A stretch of 64,000 bases of DNA. Origin: Natronomonas gomsonensis. Its GTDB lineage: Archaea > Halobacteriota > Halobacteria > Halobacteriales > Haloarculaceae. Of the stretch, positions 50,431 through 58,440 are shown one piece after another. Both the position numbers and the translations under genes were made by a program. The notes beneath the pieces are model-generated. The model worked only from the letters and a program-made list of their open reading frames with translations, searched no databases and was not told the origin of the DNA. The stretch covers positions 1,674,001-1,738,000 of the forward strand of contig NZ_JACAWU010000002.1 of the NCBI RefSeq assembly GCF_013391635.1. Reading direction: 5' to 3'. The first letter of the stretch is position 1; each line of letters starts with the position of its first letter.

Positions 50431-50460
50431 ACGTCCGTTGGCCGCCACCTCGTTGATAAA

Positions 50461-51126
50461 TTACAGCCAGTAGACAGGAGCATCCAGCCACGCCATCGCT
50501 TCGGCCGCGTCCGAGAAGCGCCGACAGGCGAGTGCGACCGGCGCGTGAACGGTTCCGACGCGAGCGACGGCGAGCGCCGCGGTGACCGAATCGGCGTCCG
50601 CGAAGGTGCGTCCGTCCCCGCCCGGAGCCGAGACGACGGCCTCGTCGGCGGCCGGGCGGACCGATTCGACGAGTTCCACCCGCGCCTCCCGCCGGCGGTT
50701 TTCGAGTCGGTCCTGCAGTCGAAGACGACGGTCACGTTCGTCCCGGGCGGACCGTGCACGCGAGCGTGCGTCTTCGAGGGCTTCCGTCGCAGCGAGATGC
50801 TCCGTTTCGGCCTCCGAGAGTTCACGAATCGCCGTCCGGTACTCCCCGGTCACTGCGTCGTCGTCGGACGCCTGTACCCGCCCGCGAAGCGTCGCCACAC
50901 GCTCGCGACGCTCCTCAAGTGCGGCCTCGGTTTCCGCGACCCGCCGACGGGCGTCCGACAGCGTGGGAACCGACGCCTCGTGGTCCGAAAGCCGACACCG
51001 AATCGACTCGATTTGCTCGTCGACGCTCGTCTCAACCCCGCGGGAGCGTGCCGCCGCCACGAGTGCCCCACGCCGGTCCAAGGTCATTCCCGGGGCGATG
51101 ACACGGACGTACTCGTACAGCCCCAC
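50461..51126 (-). CDS. Coiled-coil protein, third gene downstream of MCM
   Basis: A 221-aa protein. After a short globular start (MGLYEYVRVIAPGM) a long Arg/Glu/Ala coiled coil runs from about residue 40 to 150 (RRRVAETEAALEERRERVAT and on), then a small C-terminal domain ending DAPVYWL. The pattern looks SMC-hinge-like but has no ATPase head. It resembles a family I recall as DUF7856. A 6-base gap follows the 112-aa gene. Confidence 0.5.
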   Translation of the reverse strand: MGLYEYVRVIAPGMTLDRRGALVAAARSRGVETSVDEQIESIRCRLSDHEASVPTLSDARRRVAETEAALEERRERVATLRGRVQASDDDAVTGEYRTAIRELSEAETEHLAATEALEDARSRARSARDERDRRLRLQDRLENRRREARVELVESVRPAADEAVVSAPGGDGRTFADADSVTAALAVARVGTVHAPVALACRRFSDAAEAMAWLDAPVYWL

Positions 51127-51132
51127 GGTTGG

Positions 51133-51471
51133 TTACAGCTCTCGCCGTTTCAGTGTCGCCGGCGAGGGATGCGGCGCGTCGACGGCGAACTTCGCGTACG
51201 CCGTGTTCGGATTCTCCCGACACTCGTAGGCCGTCGCGGCCTCCCGAACCGACTCGGGTACGTCTCGAAACTCGTTGAACGGTTCGGTGCGCTCTACTTG
51301 TACGTCGTCGGGGTGTTTCTCCCGGAGTCGCAACGCGAGAAACGCCCCAAACTCCGTGGCTCGGAACAGTGCCGCCCGACCGAACCGACGAACGACGCAG
51401 TCCTCGTGTGTTCGACAAACGTTCCGAAGCGACGTTCTCGCTGCCTGAGAGTACGTCACGACCAACAGCAC
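51133..51471 (-). CDS. Unknown protein, second gene downstream of MCM
   Basis: A 112-aa protein starting MLLVVTYSQAARTSLRN, basic and compact, with Cys at about 19, 25 and 83. FGRAALFRATEFGAFLALRLRE and PHPSPATLKRREL are probable helical segments. It could be nucleic-acid binding (Arg-rich, small) and is placed 39 bases after the 84-aa gene. I recall a haloarchaeal family of this type (DUF7855-like), function unknown. Confidence 0.5.
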   Translation of the reverse strand: MLLVVTYSQAARTSLRNVCRTHEDCVVRRFGRAALFRATEFGAFLALRLREKHPDDVQVERTEPFNEFRDVPESVREAATAYECRENPNTAYAKFAVDAPHPSPATLKRREL

Positions 51472-51510
51472 GGCCAGTCGTATTCCTCAGTTTGACCTAA
51501 AATTAACGGA

Positions 51511-51765
51511 TTAGTCGATGCGTTCAACCGTCGGCGCCGTCGCGTCGGTCAACTCCTCGATTCGGTTTCGGGCTTGACGTTCGGACTCGGCGACGACGAC
51601 AGTGCCCGTATCAGCCCGATACGCCGACAGCTCGCCGTCGAACTCCGTGGCGAACGTTCGAACGGCACTCCGGACCCGGCGCTCGCAGGTCTCCAGTTCG
51701 GTCTCGCCGGCCTCGTAGTCGGCCAACGCCTCCTCGATTCGGCGGATGGCAGCGATACGGTCCAT
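51511..51765 (-). CDS. Unknown small protein directly downstream of MCM
   Basis: An 84-aa helical, acidic protein starting MDRIAAIRRIEEALADYEAGE. It starts immediately after the MCM stop (no gap), so translation is probably coupled. The pattern is a helical bundle with a C-terminal helix (ESERQARNRIEELTDA). I recall this as DUF7854-like; function unknown, but tight linkage to MCM suggests a role in replication. Confidence 0.5.
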   Translation of the reverse strand: MDRIAAIRRIEEALADYEAGETELETCERRVRSAVRTFATEFDGELSAYRADTGTVVVAESERQARNRIEELTDATAPTVERID

Positions 51766-53862
51766 CTACACCGACCGCAGGTGGCCGCCCTGCGGTTCGT
51801 ACACCTCGCCCTTCTGTCTGAGTTTCTCGATTTCGTGTTCGGCCGTCGACCGCTCGGTGCCCATCTCCTCGGCACGGTCGAGCACCTCCTCGATGGGGGC
51901 GCCTTCCTCGTACTCATCCTGAATTTCGCTGATGAGCGCCTTGATGTTCTTGATGCGGTCGCGTTGACTCTTGGAGGTGCCCGTCTCGACGATGTCGGCG
52001 TCGAACTCGCCGGTCTCGGGGTCGACGCCGACGTCTTTCAGCGAGGACATGACGATGTCGACGGCCTTCTCGGCGTCCCGCTTTTCGACGTGGTCGCCCA
52101 ACCGCATCCGGGCGCTGGCCTCCGAGAGCCGAACCAGCGCCTCCAGTTTCCGTGCCGTCACCGGAACTGCGGAGCCCTCGTCGAGCCCCTTCGACCGGAG
52201 GTCGACGTAGAAGTCCTCGATGACCGTTTTGGCCTCCTCGGTCATCGTCGGGAACACGTTCCGCTTGGCGAAGGCGATGTACTTCCGCATCAACTCGGGG
52301 TCGATGGCCGACTGAACGTCCTCGGTGGCCTTCGCGACTTCGTCCTCCGAGAAGTTCGAGGTCGGGTTCTGCTGTTGGTGCGTGTACACCTCACCGGCGT
52401 AGTTGGTCTGGACGATGTGTTCGGCCAGTTCCTTGTCCTTCTCCTGGTCCGGTACGTCGGTGATGATGAACATGATGTCGAACCGCGAGAGCAGCGCCGG
52501 TTCGAGGTCGATTTGTTGGCTGTACTTTTCGTGTTGGTCGAAGCGGCCGTACTTCGGGTTCGCCGCCGCCAGAAGCGAACATCGGCTCTTCAGCGTCGCG
52601 TTGATGCCGGCTTTGTTGACGCTGATTTGCTGTTGTTCGAGCCCCTCGTGAAGCGCCGAGCGGTCCGAGGAGTCCATCTTGTCGAGTTCGTCGACGGCAG
52701 CGACGCCGCGGTCGGCCAACACGAGCGCGCCGGCCTCCAGAGTCCACTGTTGGCCGTCGGCGAAGTCGTCTCTAACAGCTGCAGCGGTGAGCCCGGCCGC
52801 GGAACTGCTCTTCCCGGAGGTCGAAACAGCTCGCGGGGCGATGTTCTTGACGTACTGAATCAACTGGGATTTCCCCGTCCCGGGGTCGCCCATCAGCAGG
52901 ATGTGGATGTCCCCACGTACACGGGAATCGTTGGGGAGGCTCTTCGTGACGCCGGCGAACAACTGCAGGATGATGGCGAGTTTCTCCTGTTCGTAGCCGT
53001 GGATGGAGGGCGCCATCGAGTCGATGAACTGCTGTTCGATGTCCTGTTGTTCGGAGAGGGCGTAGATTTCCTTCTTGTCCTCGTCGGTGATGTCCATCTC
53101 CTCGAACTCCTCGTCCTCGATTTCGACGGAGATGCCGCTCATGTACACGTCGAAGATGGGCGTCTTGCTCTGGTTCTGCTCCTGTTGGTCGAGGTGGATG
53201 ATACCGATGACCCGAACGTGGTCGCCGGGAGTGACCTTCCCGGTGATGTCGTCTTCGATGTTCACGTCGATGCTCTGGGGCGTCTCCCCGCCGCGCAGGC
53301 CCTCAGGGGACTCCTGAACGCGGAGTTTCTGGGCGTCGACGAACTCCGATTGGTCGAAGTTGATTTCGAACGGTCCCTGCCGTTCACAGCCCTGACACTC
53401 GTGGGGTTCGTAGAACTCACCGGAGGTCTGGGGGATGCGGGTGAGCGTGCCACAGCGTTGGCACTCGAAGGCGGCTTCGGTCACTTTCGGGCGTACGTCG
53501 GTCGCCTTCCGGATGATGCCGGAGACAGCGACCAACTGGCCGCGATGGCGCGCGCGGATGTCGCGGATGCCCGTCGTCTCCTGGAGGTTCAAGATGCGAA
53601 CGTGGGCCTGTCCCAGTTTCACGTCGACCGGGAGATCGTACAGGCGGAGGGCCTCCTCGGCGTAGTCGCGCATCTGGTCGGGTTGGGCGATGAAGTCGTC
53701 GGCGAGGTCGGGGTCGAAGCGATAGAGGTCGTCCCAGTCGACGTACAGCGAGCGCTGTTCGTTCGGGTACTTCTGGGCGAGTTCACCGATTTCGTTGCGA
53801 TAGTAGTCGCGGTAGAACTGCTCGAACTTGTCGATGACTTCGGTGTTCTCCGCGCGCGCCAT
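51766..53862 (-). CDS. mcm: Replicative DNA helicase MCM (intein-free)
   Basis: A 698-aa MCM, the hexameric replicative helicase. N-terminal domain with a zinc finger (CQRCG then CQGCE), OB-fold, then the AAA+ core: Walker A GDPGTGKSQ, Walker B VLADRGVAAVDELDKM (sensor region), Arg finger LLSRFDIMF and a C-terminal winged-helix-like domain (EKLRQKGEVYEPQGGHL). No intein interrupts Walker A or the RFD region, where many haloarchaeal MCMs carry one. The start at 53862 (MARAENTEV) is the family start; a longer in-frame opening upstream is low-complexity. Two-base context ACACGTCTTGG lies before the start. Confidence 0.97.
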   Translation of the reverse strand: MARAENTEVIDKFEQFYRDYYRNEIGELAQKYPNEQRSLYVDWDDLYRFDPDLADDFIAQPDQMRDYAEEALRLYDLPVDVKLGQAHVRILNLQETTGIRDIRARHRGQLVAVSGIIRKATDVRPKVTEAAFECQRCGTLTRIPQTSGEFYEPHECQGCERQGPFEINFDQSEFVDAQKLRVQESPEGLRGGETPQSIDVNIEDDITGKVTPGDHVRVIGIIHLDQQEQNQSKTPIFDVYMSGISVEIEDEEFEEMDITDEDKKEIYALSEQQDIEQQFIDSMAPSIHGYEQEKLAIILQLFAGVTKSLPNDSRVRGDIHILLMGDPGTGKSQLIQYVKNIAPRAVSTSGKSSSAAGLTAAAVRDDFADGQQWTLEAGALVLADRGVAAVDELDKMDSSDRSALHEGLEQQQISVNKAGINATLKSRCSLLAAANPKYGRFDQHEKYSQQIDLEPALLSRFDIMFIITDVPDQEKDKELAEHIVQTNYAGEVYTHQQQNPTSNFSEDEVAKATEDVQSAIDPELMRKYIAFAKRNVFPTMTEEAKTVIEDFYVDLRSKGLDEGSAVPVTARKLEALVRLSEASARMRLGDHVEKRDAEKAVDIVMSSLKDVGVDPETGEFDADIVETGTSKSQRDRIKNIKALISEIQDEYEEGAPIEEVLDRAEEMGTERSTAEHEIEKLRQKGEVYEPQGGHLRSV

Positions 53863-54001
53863 GAGAGTATCACGTCTTGGCGCGCCACCGAATAAGAACT
53901 TTGCCAACCGGGGTAAAAGTGGATGAGCGATTTCCGGCACGATATAAAAAACAGGCACCTGCCGGCAGAATTGTAAATTAATTTGCTGTTGTATGCGTGG
54001 T

Positions 54002-54466
54002 ATGGACACCCGTACTGTAATCGTGGCTCTCCTGACGCTGCTGGTCGGGGTCGGAATCGCGACGATGCCCGCGGCGGCACAGTCCACCGAAGACCCCCTC
54101 GGCGACACCGACATCGAACTCGGCGGCGACGGCGTTCCCGGCGAGATAACCTTCGAAACCGACGACGGCAGCACGCTCGTCGTCGACGGCGTCGTCACCG
54201 GCGGCCACGCGAGCGTCGACTGCATCGGGAGCGAATCGCAGGCCAGTTACTGCGACAAAGACGGTGAGTTGTACCTCGGCCCGGGTTCGCTGACCTACGA
54301 GGGGTACAACGAGTTCGAAAACCGAAACAGCGGTGGGTTCGGTGACTCAATCGCCGTCATGCAGGACGGCGAGGAAGTCGCCACCATCGACATCGAGACC
54401 CAAGACAACCCCGTCGCGGTCATCGTCGGCTTCCTCGGCGGCCTCGGCTTCGGGGTCTTCGGTTGA
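54002..54466 (+). CDS. Small secreted protein, unknown
   Basis: A 154-aa protein with a signal peptide (MDTRTVIVALLTLLVGVGIA then PAAAQ, residues 1-26). The mature part is a small beta-rich domain with acidic loops (DIELGGDGVPGEITFETDDGS), one Cys (VDCIGS) and a C-terminal hydrophobic stretch (VAVIVGFLGGLGFGVF) that may be a membrane anchor. TAAATTA is centred about 25 bases before the ATG at 54002, making 54002 (not the Met at 53993) the leaderless start. It stands between MCM and thioredoxin reductase. Function unknown. Confidence 0.55.
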   Translation: MDTRTVIVALLTLLVGVGIATMPAAAQSTEDPLGDTDIELGGDGVPGEITFETDDGSTLVVDGVVTGGHASVDCIGSESQASYCDKDGELYLGPGSLTYEGYNEFENRNSGGFGDSIAVMQDGEEVATIDIETQDNPVAVIVGFLGGLGFGVFG

Positions 54467-54563
54467 GTCCATCTTTAGCAGCGCTGGCAACGTATCGTCT
54501 CGGTCGCTCGTGAACACGGCAGCGACGCCGAACGATAGCGCTGAGGCGTCTTCGAGAGCGTCG

Positions 54564-55583
54564 TTACGCTTCGATGCGCTGGCGCTTCCGTTCCGAGAGC
54601 GTCTCCAGATATTCCTCGGCGTCGAGCGCGGCCATGCTCCCGGTCCCCGCCGAGGTAATCGCCTGCCGGTAGTTCGGGTCCGCAACGTCGCCGGCGGCGA
54701 AGACGCCGTCGACGGTCGTCCGAGCAGTCGGGCGACCGTCCGCGTCGGTCTGCGGGACGATGTAGCCGCTGTCGTCGCGTTCGACCCCCGTCCCCTCCAA
54801 GAAGTCCGTGTTCGGCGTGTGGCCGACGCCGTAGAACACGCCGCCGACATCGACCGTTTCGGTGTCGACCTCGATACCCGCTTCGGCTTTCTCCCGTGGA
54901 TACCCGTCGGGGTGAGAGACGAGCGTCGCACCGGTCACGCCCTCTTCCTGTGAGCCGTGGAGGGCCTGTAGCTCCGTGTTCCATCGGAACTCGATGTCCT
55001 CGTGCTCGCGGGCGCGTTCGGCCATGATTTCGGAGGCGCGGAGCTCCTCGCGTCGGTGGACGATGGTAACGGAGTCGGCGAACTTCGTGAGGAACAGCGC
55101 CTCTTCCATCGCGCTGTCGCCGCCACCGATAACGAGAACGTCGTCCCCGCGGTGGAACGCGCCGTCACAGGTCGCACACGTCGACAGCCCGTACCCCATC
55201 AGGTCGGCTTCGTTCTCGGCGCCGACCCAGCGGGCGCTGGCGCCGGTGGCGACGACGAACGCACGCGTTCGAATCGTCTCACCCGTCGAGAGGGTGAGCT
55301 CTTTCGGCTGCCCGGCGAGGGTCGCGGACTCGACGCTCCCGTGTTGGAACGTCGCGCCGAACCGCTCGGCTTGCTCTTTGCCCTGCTGGACCAGTTCCAT
55401 GCCGCCGACACCCTCGGGGAACCCGAGGAAGTTCTCGACGTCGGTAGTCAGCGTCAGCTGGCCGCCGGGCTCGTCGCCCTCGAGAACGAGGGGGTCGAGG
55501 TCGGCACGCGCCGCGTAGACGGCCGCCGAGAGGCCGGCGATGCCCGAGCCCGCGACGACCACGTCGTGGATGTCCTCGCTCAT
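54564..55583 (-). CDS. trxB: Thioredoxin reductase
   Basis: A 339-aa flavoprotein. FAD domain with GxGxxG-type loop (VVAGSGIAGLSAAVYA) and GGQLTLTTDVENFLGF, NADPH domain with VIGGGDSAMEEALFL, and the redox-active CATC pair (STCATCDGAFHRG). GVFAAGDVADPNYRQAITS near the C-terminus is the FAD-contact motif. It is directly downstream of thioredoxin (stop at 55584, start at 55583, no gap), so the two are translationally coupled. Confidence 0.95.
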   Translation of the reverse strand: MSEDIHDVVVAGSGIAGLSAAVYAARADLDPLVLEGDEPGGQLTLTTDVENFLGFPEGVGGMELVQQGKEQAERFGATFQHGSVESATLAGQPKELTLSTGETIRTRAFVVATGASARWVGAENEADLMGYGLSTCATCDGAFHRGDDVLVIGGGDSAMEEALFLTKFADSVTIVHRREELRASEIMAERAREHEDIEFRWNTELQALHGSQEEGVTGATLVSHPDGYPREKAEAGIEVDTETVDVGGVFYGVGHTPNTDFLEGTGVERDDSGYIVPQTDADGRPTARTTVDGVFAAGDVADPNYRQAITSAGTGSMAALDAEEYLETLSERKRQRIEA

Positions 55584-55943
55584 TTACTCGGTGTACCCCT
55601 GTATCAGCGAGCGGAGTTGGTCTTCGCCCTGGACGCCGACGATTTCCTCGACCTGCTCGCCGTCGGCGAAGAGGACGAGCGTGGGGACCCCGCGGACGCC
55701 GTAGGCGGCCGCCAACTGCTGGTTCGCGTCCACGTCGACTTTCGCGACCGCGGCGTCGGTCTCGGCGGCCAGTCGGTCGACGATGGGCGCAATCATCTGA
55801 CAGGGCCCACACCAATCGGCGTAGAAGTCCGCGAGGACCACGTCGTTGTCCGCGACGAACTCGTCCAGTTCGCTCTGCCCGGCGATGGGACGTGGTTCAT
55901 CGGGTGTGGTTGCTCCTGCGTCGGAAGCGGTTTCGACTGTCAT
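55584..55943 (-). CDS. trxA: Thioredoxin
   Basis: A 119-aa thioredoxin. The active site is WCGPC (DFYADWCGPCQMIAPIVDRLA) and the cis-Pro loop is VRGVPTLVLF. A short acidic N-terminal extension (TVETASDAGATTPDE) is halophile-type. The ATG at 55943 is preferred to a GTG at 55946. TAATTAAG about 28 bases upstream is the TATA box, and a GCAATAC direct repeat lies just above it. Confidence 0.96.
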   Translation of the reverse strand: MTVETASDAGATTPDEPRPIAGQSELDEFVADNDVVLADFYADWCGPCQMIAPIVDRLAAETDAAVAKVDVDANQQLAAAYGVRGVPTLVLFADGEQVEEIVGVQGEDQLRSLIQGYTE

Positions 55944-55966
55944 CACCTCTCGATAGGGACCAGTAG

Positions 55967-56012
55967 TAATTAAGGGTTATGGGAATTTTCTGCAATACTG
56001 TTATAGCAATAC
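55967..56012 (-). promoter_or_regulatory. Thioredoxin promoter with GCAATAC direct repeat
   Basis: TAATTAAG (55967-55974) is the TATA-like box about 28 bases before the trx ATG. Above it GCAATAC occurs twice (55992-55998 and 56006-56012), separated by TGTTATA, a 14-base period, in the position expected for an activator or repressor upstream of the BRE. Confidence 0.45.
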
Positions 56013-56094
56013 CCCATCGACCTGAGAGTAACCGACGGCAGAAGAGAGACCCGACTCGACGCTGTACAGCCCGTGTTCGAAACCCCGGAGATGA

Positions 56095-56490
56095 CTAACC
56101 TTCGAGTGAGTTGGCAGCGTCATTTCGTTCGTATTTGTTCTCGAACTCCTCGATGAGTTGGCCCATCTTCGCGTACCAGTCGTTGAGGAACCGCTGCATG
56201 TCGTCGGTGACGTTCGAGGCCGGCTTGTACACGTGGTAGTAGCCGCCCTGGTCGTAGTTGACCTGCTCTTTCTGGATGAATCCGGCCTGAAGCAGCCGCT
56301 GGACGGCGCGGTACGCCGTCGAGCGCTCGCGGTCGACCGACTCCGCAATCGCGTCGACGGTTAGCGGTTCGTCCGTGTGAACGAGCGTTTGGAAGACCTC
56401 TCTGTCGAGCCGTTTGAGCCCGTGAAAGCACTCCAAGAGCCCCTCACACGCCATATCCTGCTGGAGTTGTTCAGCCATCGAGTCGACCAT
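56095..56490 (-). CDS. TrmB-family regulator with two N-terminal cysteines
   Basis: A 131-aa winged-helix protein. The wHTH is about residues 28-95 (LDREVFQTLVHTDEPLTVDAIAES...YRAVQRLLQAGF). Two Cys at positions 15 and 21 (MACEGLLECF) lie just before the DNA-binding domain, as in thiol-sensing TrmB-family regulators such as Haloferax OxsR. The C-terminal helix (QRFLNDWYAKMGQLIEEFEN) would mediate dimerisation. It lies in a block of thiol-redox genes and behind a dense palindromic operator, suggesting autoregulation by redox state. Start at 56490 (MVDSMAEQ). Confidence 0.78.
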   Translation of the reverse strand: MVDSMAEQLQQDMACEGLLECFHGLKRLDREVFQTLVHTDEPLTVDAIAESVDRERSTAYRAVQRLLQAGFIQKEQVNYDQGGYYHVYKPASNVTDDMQRFLNDWYAKMGQLIEEFENKYERNDAANSLEG

Positions 56491-56523
56491 TGGTATCACG
56501 TTCGACTACGTGCTCCGGGACCA

Positions 56524-56567
56524 AAATACTTGTGTATAGAATTTGCAATTCTGTACAAGTATAGAAT
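56524..56567 (-). promoter_or_regulatory. Nested palindromes and direct repeats upstream of the TrmB-like gene
   Basis: Two nested inverted repeats: outer ACTTGT (56528-56533)/ACAAGT (56555-56560) and inner AGAATT (56538-56543)/AATTCT (56547-56552) with loop TGC. GTATAGAAT occurs twice as a direct repeat (56534-56542 and 56559-56567). The stretch is AT-rich in a GC-rich locus and sits about 38-77 bases before the start at 56490, overlapping the expected promoter. Confidence 0.55.
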
Positions 56568-56583
56568 CGGTGAGGGCGTCAAC

Positions 56584-57120
56584 TCACGCAATCGAACACG
56601 TCTGTGGATTACCCGTTCGGCCGAGGAAAAACAGCAACAGCAGGATGCCGCCGAGTCGGAGGAGGTTCCCCTCGAAGGGCAGTGCGGCCATCGCACCGAC
56701 GAAGCCGAGGGCGCCGAGAACGCCGGCACCGCAACTCGCACACCCGGCCGCGAGGAACCCGGGAACGACGCCGAGCATCGTCGACGCGCTCGTTCGGCGG
56801 GCCCGCCGGAAGAGGGTAATCGCATGCGTCGCCGCGATGCCCGTCAACAGCGCGTAGGTCACGACCAAGAGGAGTCCGAGCCACCCGACGCTCAGATACG
56901 TTTCCCGGGTGAGGGCGGTAATCCCGTAGAGGAGGTCGGCCGGATTCCTCGTCAGGAGCTGAATGGAGAACTGGGGGAACGTACTCAGCACCAGAATCGA
57001 ATACGCGAGGACGGTCACGACGCCGGCAGTCACGAGTCGGCCATCGGACGTGAGCGGATAGCCGAGTGCGTCGGGGAGTCCTCGGAGCCACGCCGGAGCC
57101 GCATCCCGCGTGGTACTCAC
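56584..57120 (-). CDS. Multi-span membrane protein with a CASC motif, partner of the DsbA-like protein
   Basis: A 178-aa protein with four to five hydrophobic helices. A motif GCASCGAGVLGALG lies between helices (about residues 125-138), with a further Cys near the C-terminus (GNPQTCSI). Paired Cys next to a membrane helix is typical of membrane thiol carriers (CcdA-, VKOR- or MerT-like transfer proteins). It overlaps the DsbA-like gene by 4 bases (57117-57120), so the two are translationally coupled, which supports a disulfide relay across the membrane. The exact family is not recognised. Confidence 0.6.
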   Translation of the reverse strand: MSTTRDAAPAWLRGLPDALGYPLTSDGRLVTAGVVTVLAYSILVLSTFPQFSIQLLTRNPADLLYGITALTRETYLSVGWLGLLLVVTYALLTGIAATHAITLFRRARRTSASTMLGVVPGFLAAGCASCGAGVLGALGFVGAMAALPFEGNLLRLGGILLLLFFLGRTGNPQTCSIA

Positions 57121-57854
57121 GCGTCCAACACCCGGTCGAGCGCATTCGAGAAGGTGTCGTAGGGGTGTGCACCGACGAGTTTACCCGCCGCGTCGGCGTC
57201 GCGATTGTAGAGGACGAACCCGGGTGTCCCCCTGATTTCGACCGATTGGGCGACGCCGACGTTCGTCTCGATGGCGTCACGGATGGCGTCGCCGCGGGAC
57301 TCCCGACAGCTGTCGACGGCCGAGACGGAAACGCCGTCGGTCCGTTCGGTGATGCTCCTGAACGTCGCCTCGTCGGCCCAGTCGTGTCCCGATTCCGATT
57401 GGGCGTCGAACGCTGCCTCGTGCCACCGCCAGAAGGCTTCGGGGTCGGTTCGTTCGACCGCCCGCCACACGCAGCGACTCCAGACGACCGCCGGCATCGA
57501 GTACTCCCCGATGTTCGGATACGGCAAGACGACGAGTCGCACGTCCCCGGTGTCGATGTACTCCGAGCCGACCTTGGGGAGGGTTTCGGTTTCGAACTTC
57601 TTGCAGAACGGACACAGGTAGTCCGTCCAGTAGTACACGTCGACCGTCGCTTCAGGGTCACCCACGAGCGGTCGGCCGGCGAGTTCGACACCGAATCCGG
57701 TCGTCTCCTCGCTGGTGTGGAACGTCTCCGGAACGTATTCGGGTTCGTCGGATTCAGAGCCGGATGCGAGGTACGCGACTCCACCGCCGAACAGGACCGT
57801 CGCACCGCCGGCGGCAATCGCCCGCCTGCGCGTAATCTTGCTCTTGCTATCCAT
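57117..57854 (-). CDS. Tat-exported DsbA/DsbG-like thiol:disulfide oxidoreductase
   Basis: A 245-aa exported protein. Tat signal TRRRAIAAGG then a hydrophobic stretch (residues 10-30), giving folded export. The thioredoxin-fold core has YLCPFCKKFETETLPK (CPFC active site, DsbA-type CxxC) and the cis-Pro loop EIRGTPGFVLYN. Additional Cys (WSRCVWR, VDSCRES) occur in the helical insertion. Probably oxidises or isomerises disulfides in secreted proteins. The membrane protein overlapping its 3' end is the likely redox partner. Confidence 0.85.
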   Translation of the reverse strand: MDSKSKITRRRAIAAGGATVLFGGGVAYLASGSESDEPEYVPETFHTSEETTGFGVELAGRPLVGDPEATVDVYYWTDYLCPFCKKFETETLPKVGSEYIDTGDVRLVVLPYPNIGEYSMPAVVWSRCVWRAVERTDPEAFWRWHEAAFDAQSESGHDWADEATFRSITERTDGVSVSAVDSCRESRGDAIRDAIETNVGVAQSVEIRGTPGFVLYNRDADAAGKLVGAHPYDTFSNALDRVLDA

Positions 57855-57999
57855 TCACGTGCAATTGTCACTATCAAGCGTCATCGGTGTTTCGATTGTC
57901 CGACTTCGGTAGCGACTCACAAGGGCGAGTTCGTTCCCGCCGCCATCCATCCGAAGAACCCGAAAGGGGTTTGTCCCGAGAGCCCAATACTCCACAGGA

Positions 58000-58440
58000 A
58001 TGACGCTCCCAATCGATCCGTCACAGATCAGCCCCGACGACATCGGTGAAGCCGAAGCGACCCTGGAGATGGACCACGAGGAAGCCATCGAACACGTCCG
58101 CGAGGTGTTCACCAACGCCGGGTTCGGCATCCCAGTCGAGTTCTCGCCCTCGGAGATGCTCAACGAGAAGGTCGACGCCGGCCGAGACCCCTACTACGTG
58201 CTCGGCGCCTGCAATCCGGCGGTTGCCGAGAAGGCGCTCGACGCGACCGACAACAAACTCGGCGCGCTGATGCCCTGCAACGTCGTCATCTGGGAGGAAA
58301 GTCCCGGCACCCAGCACGTCTATCACGTCTCGATTATGCGCATCGGCCGGCTCGTCGGCATGGCGCCCGACGACGAGGAGATGGCGGACATCGTGGCCGA
58401 GACCGGTGAACTCGTCGACGACGCCTTCGAGAACCTATAA
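58000..58440 (+). CDS. DUF302 family protein
   Basis: A 146-aa alpha-beta protein of the DUF302 family: MDHEEAIEHVREVFTNAGFG opening helix, YYVLGACNPAVAEKAL (the conserved GACNP.A patch) and NVVIWEE strand. The family has no settled function; members occur with sulfur or metal genes. Its stop overlaps the start of the methyltransferase (TAATG), a coupled pair. Confidence 0.85.
   Translation: MTLPIDPSQISPDDIGEAEATLEMDHEEAIEHVREVFTNAGFGIPVEFSPSEMLNEKVDAGRDPYYVLGACNPAVAEKALDATDNKLGALMPCNVVIWEESPGTQHVYHVSIMRIGRLVGMAPDDEEMADIVAETGELVDDAFENL

Noticed and set aside
52400-53000. Inteins in MCM or ATP synthase subunit A
   Set aside because: Both P-loops and the MCM RFD region are uninterrupted; no Cys/Ser start with HNH or LAGLIDADG motif.
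53863-54225. An N-terminal extension of MCM beyond 53862
   Set aside because: The extended part is low-complexity and Ser/Pro-rich, overlaps the divergent secreted protein gene and its promoter, and homologous MCMs start at MARAENTEV-like positions.
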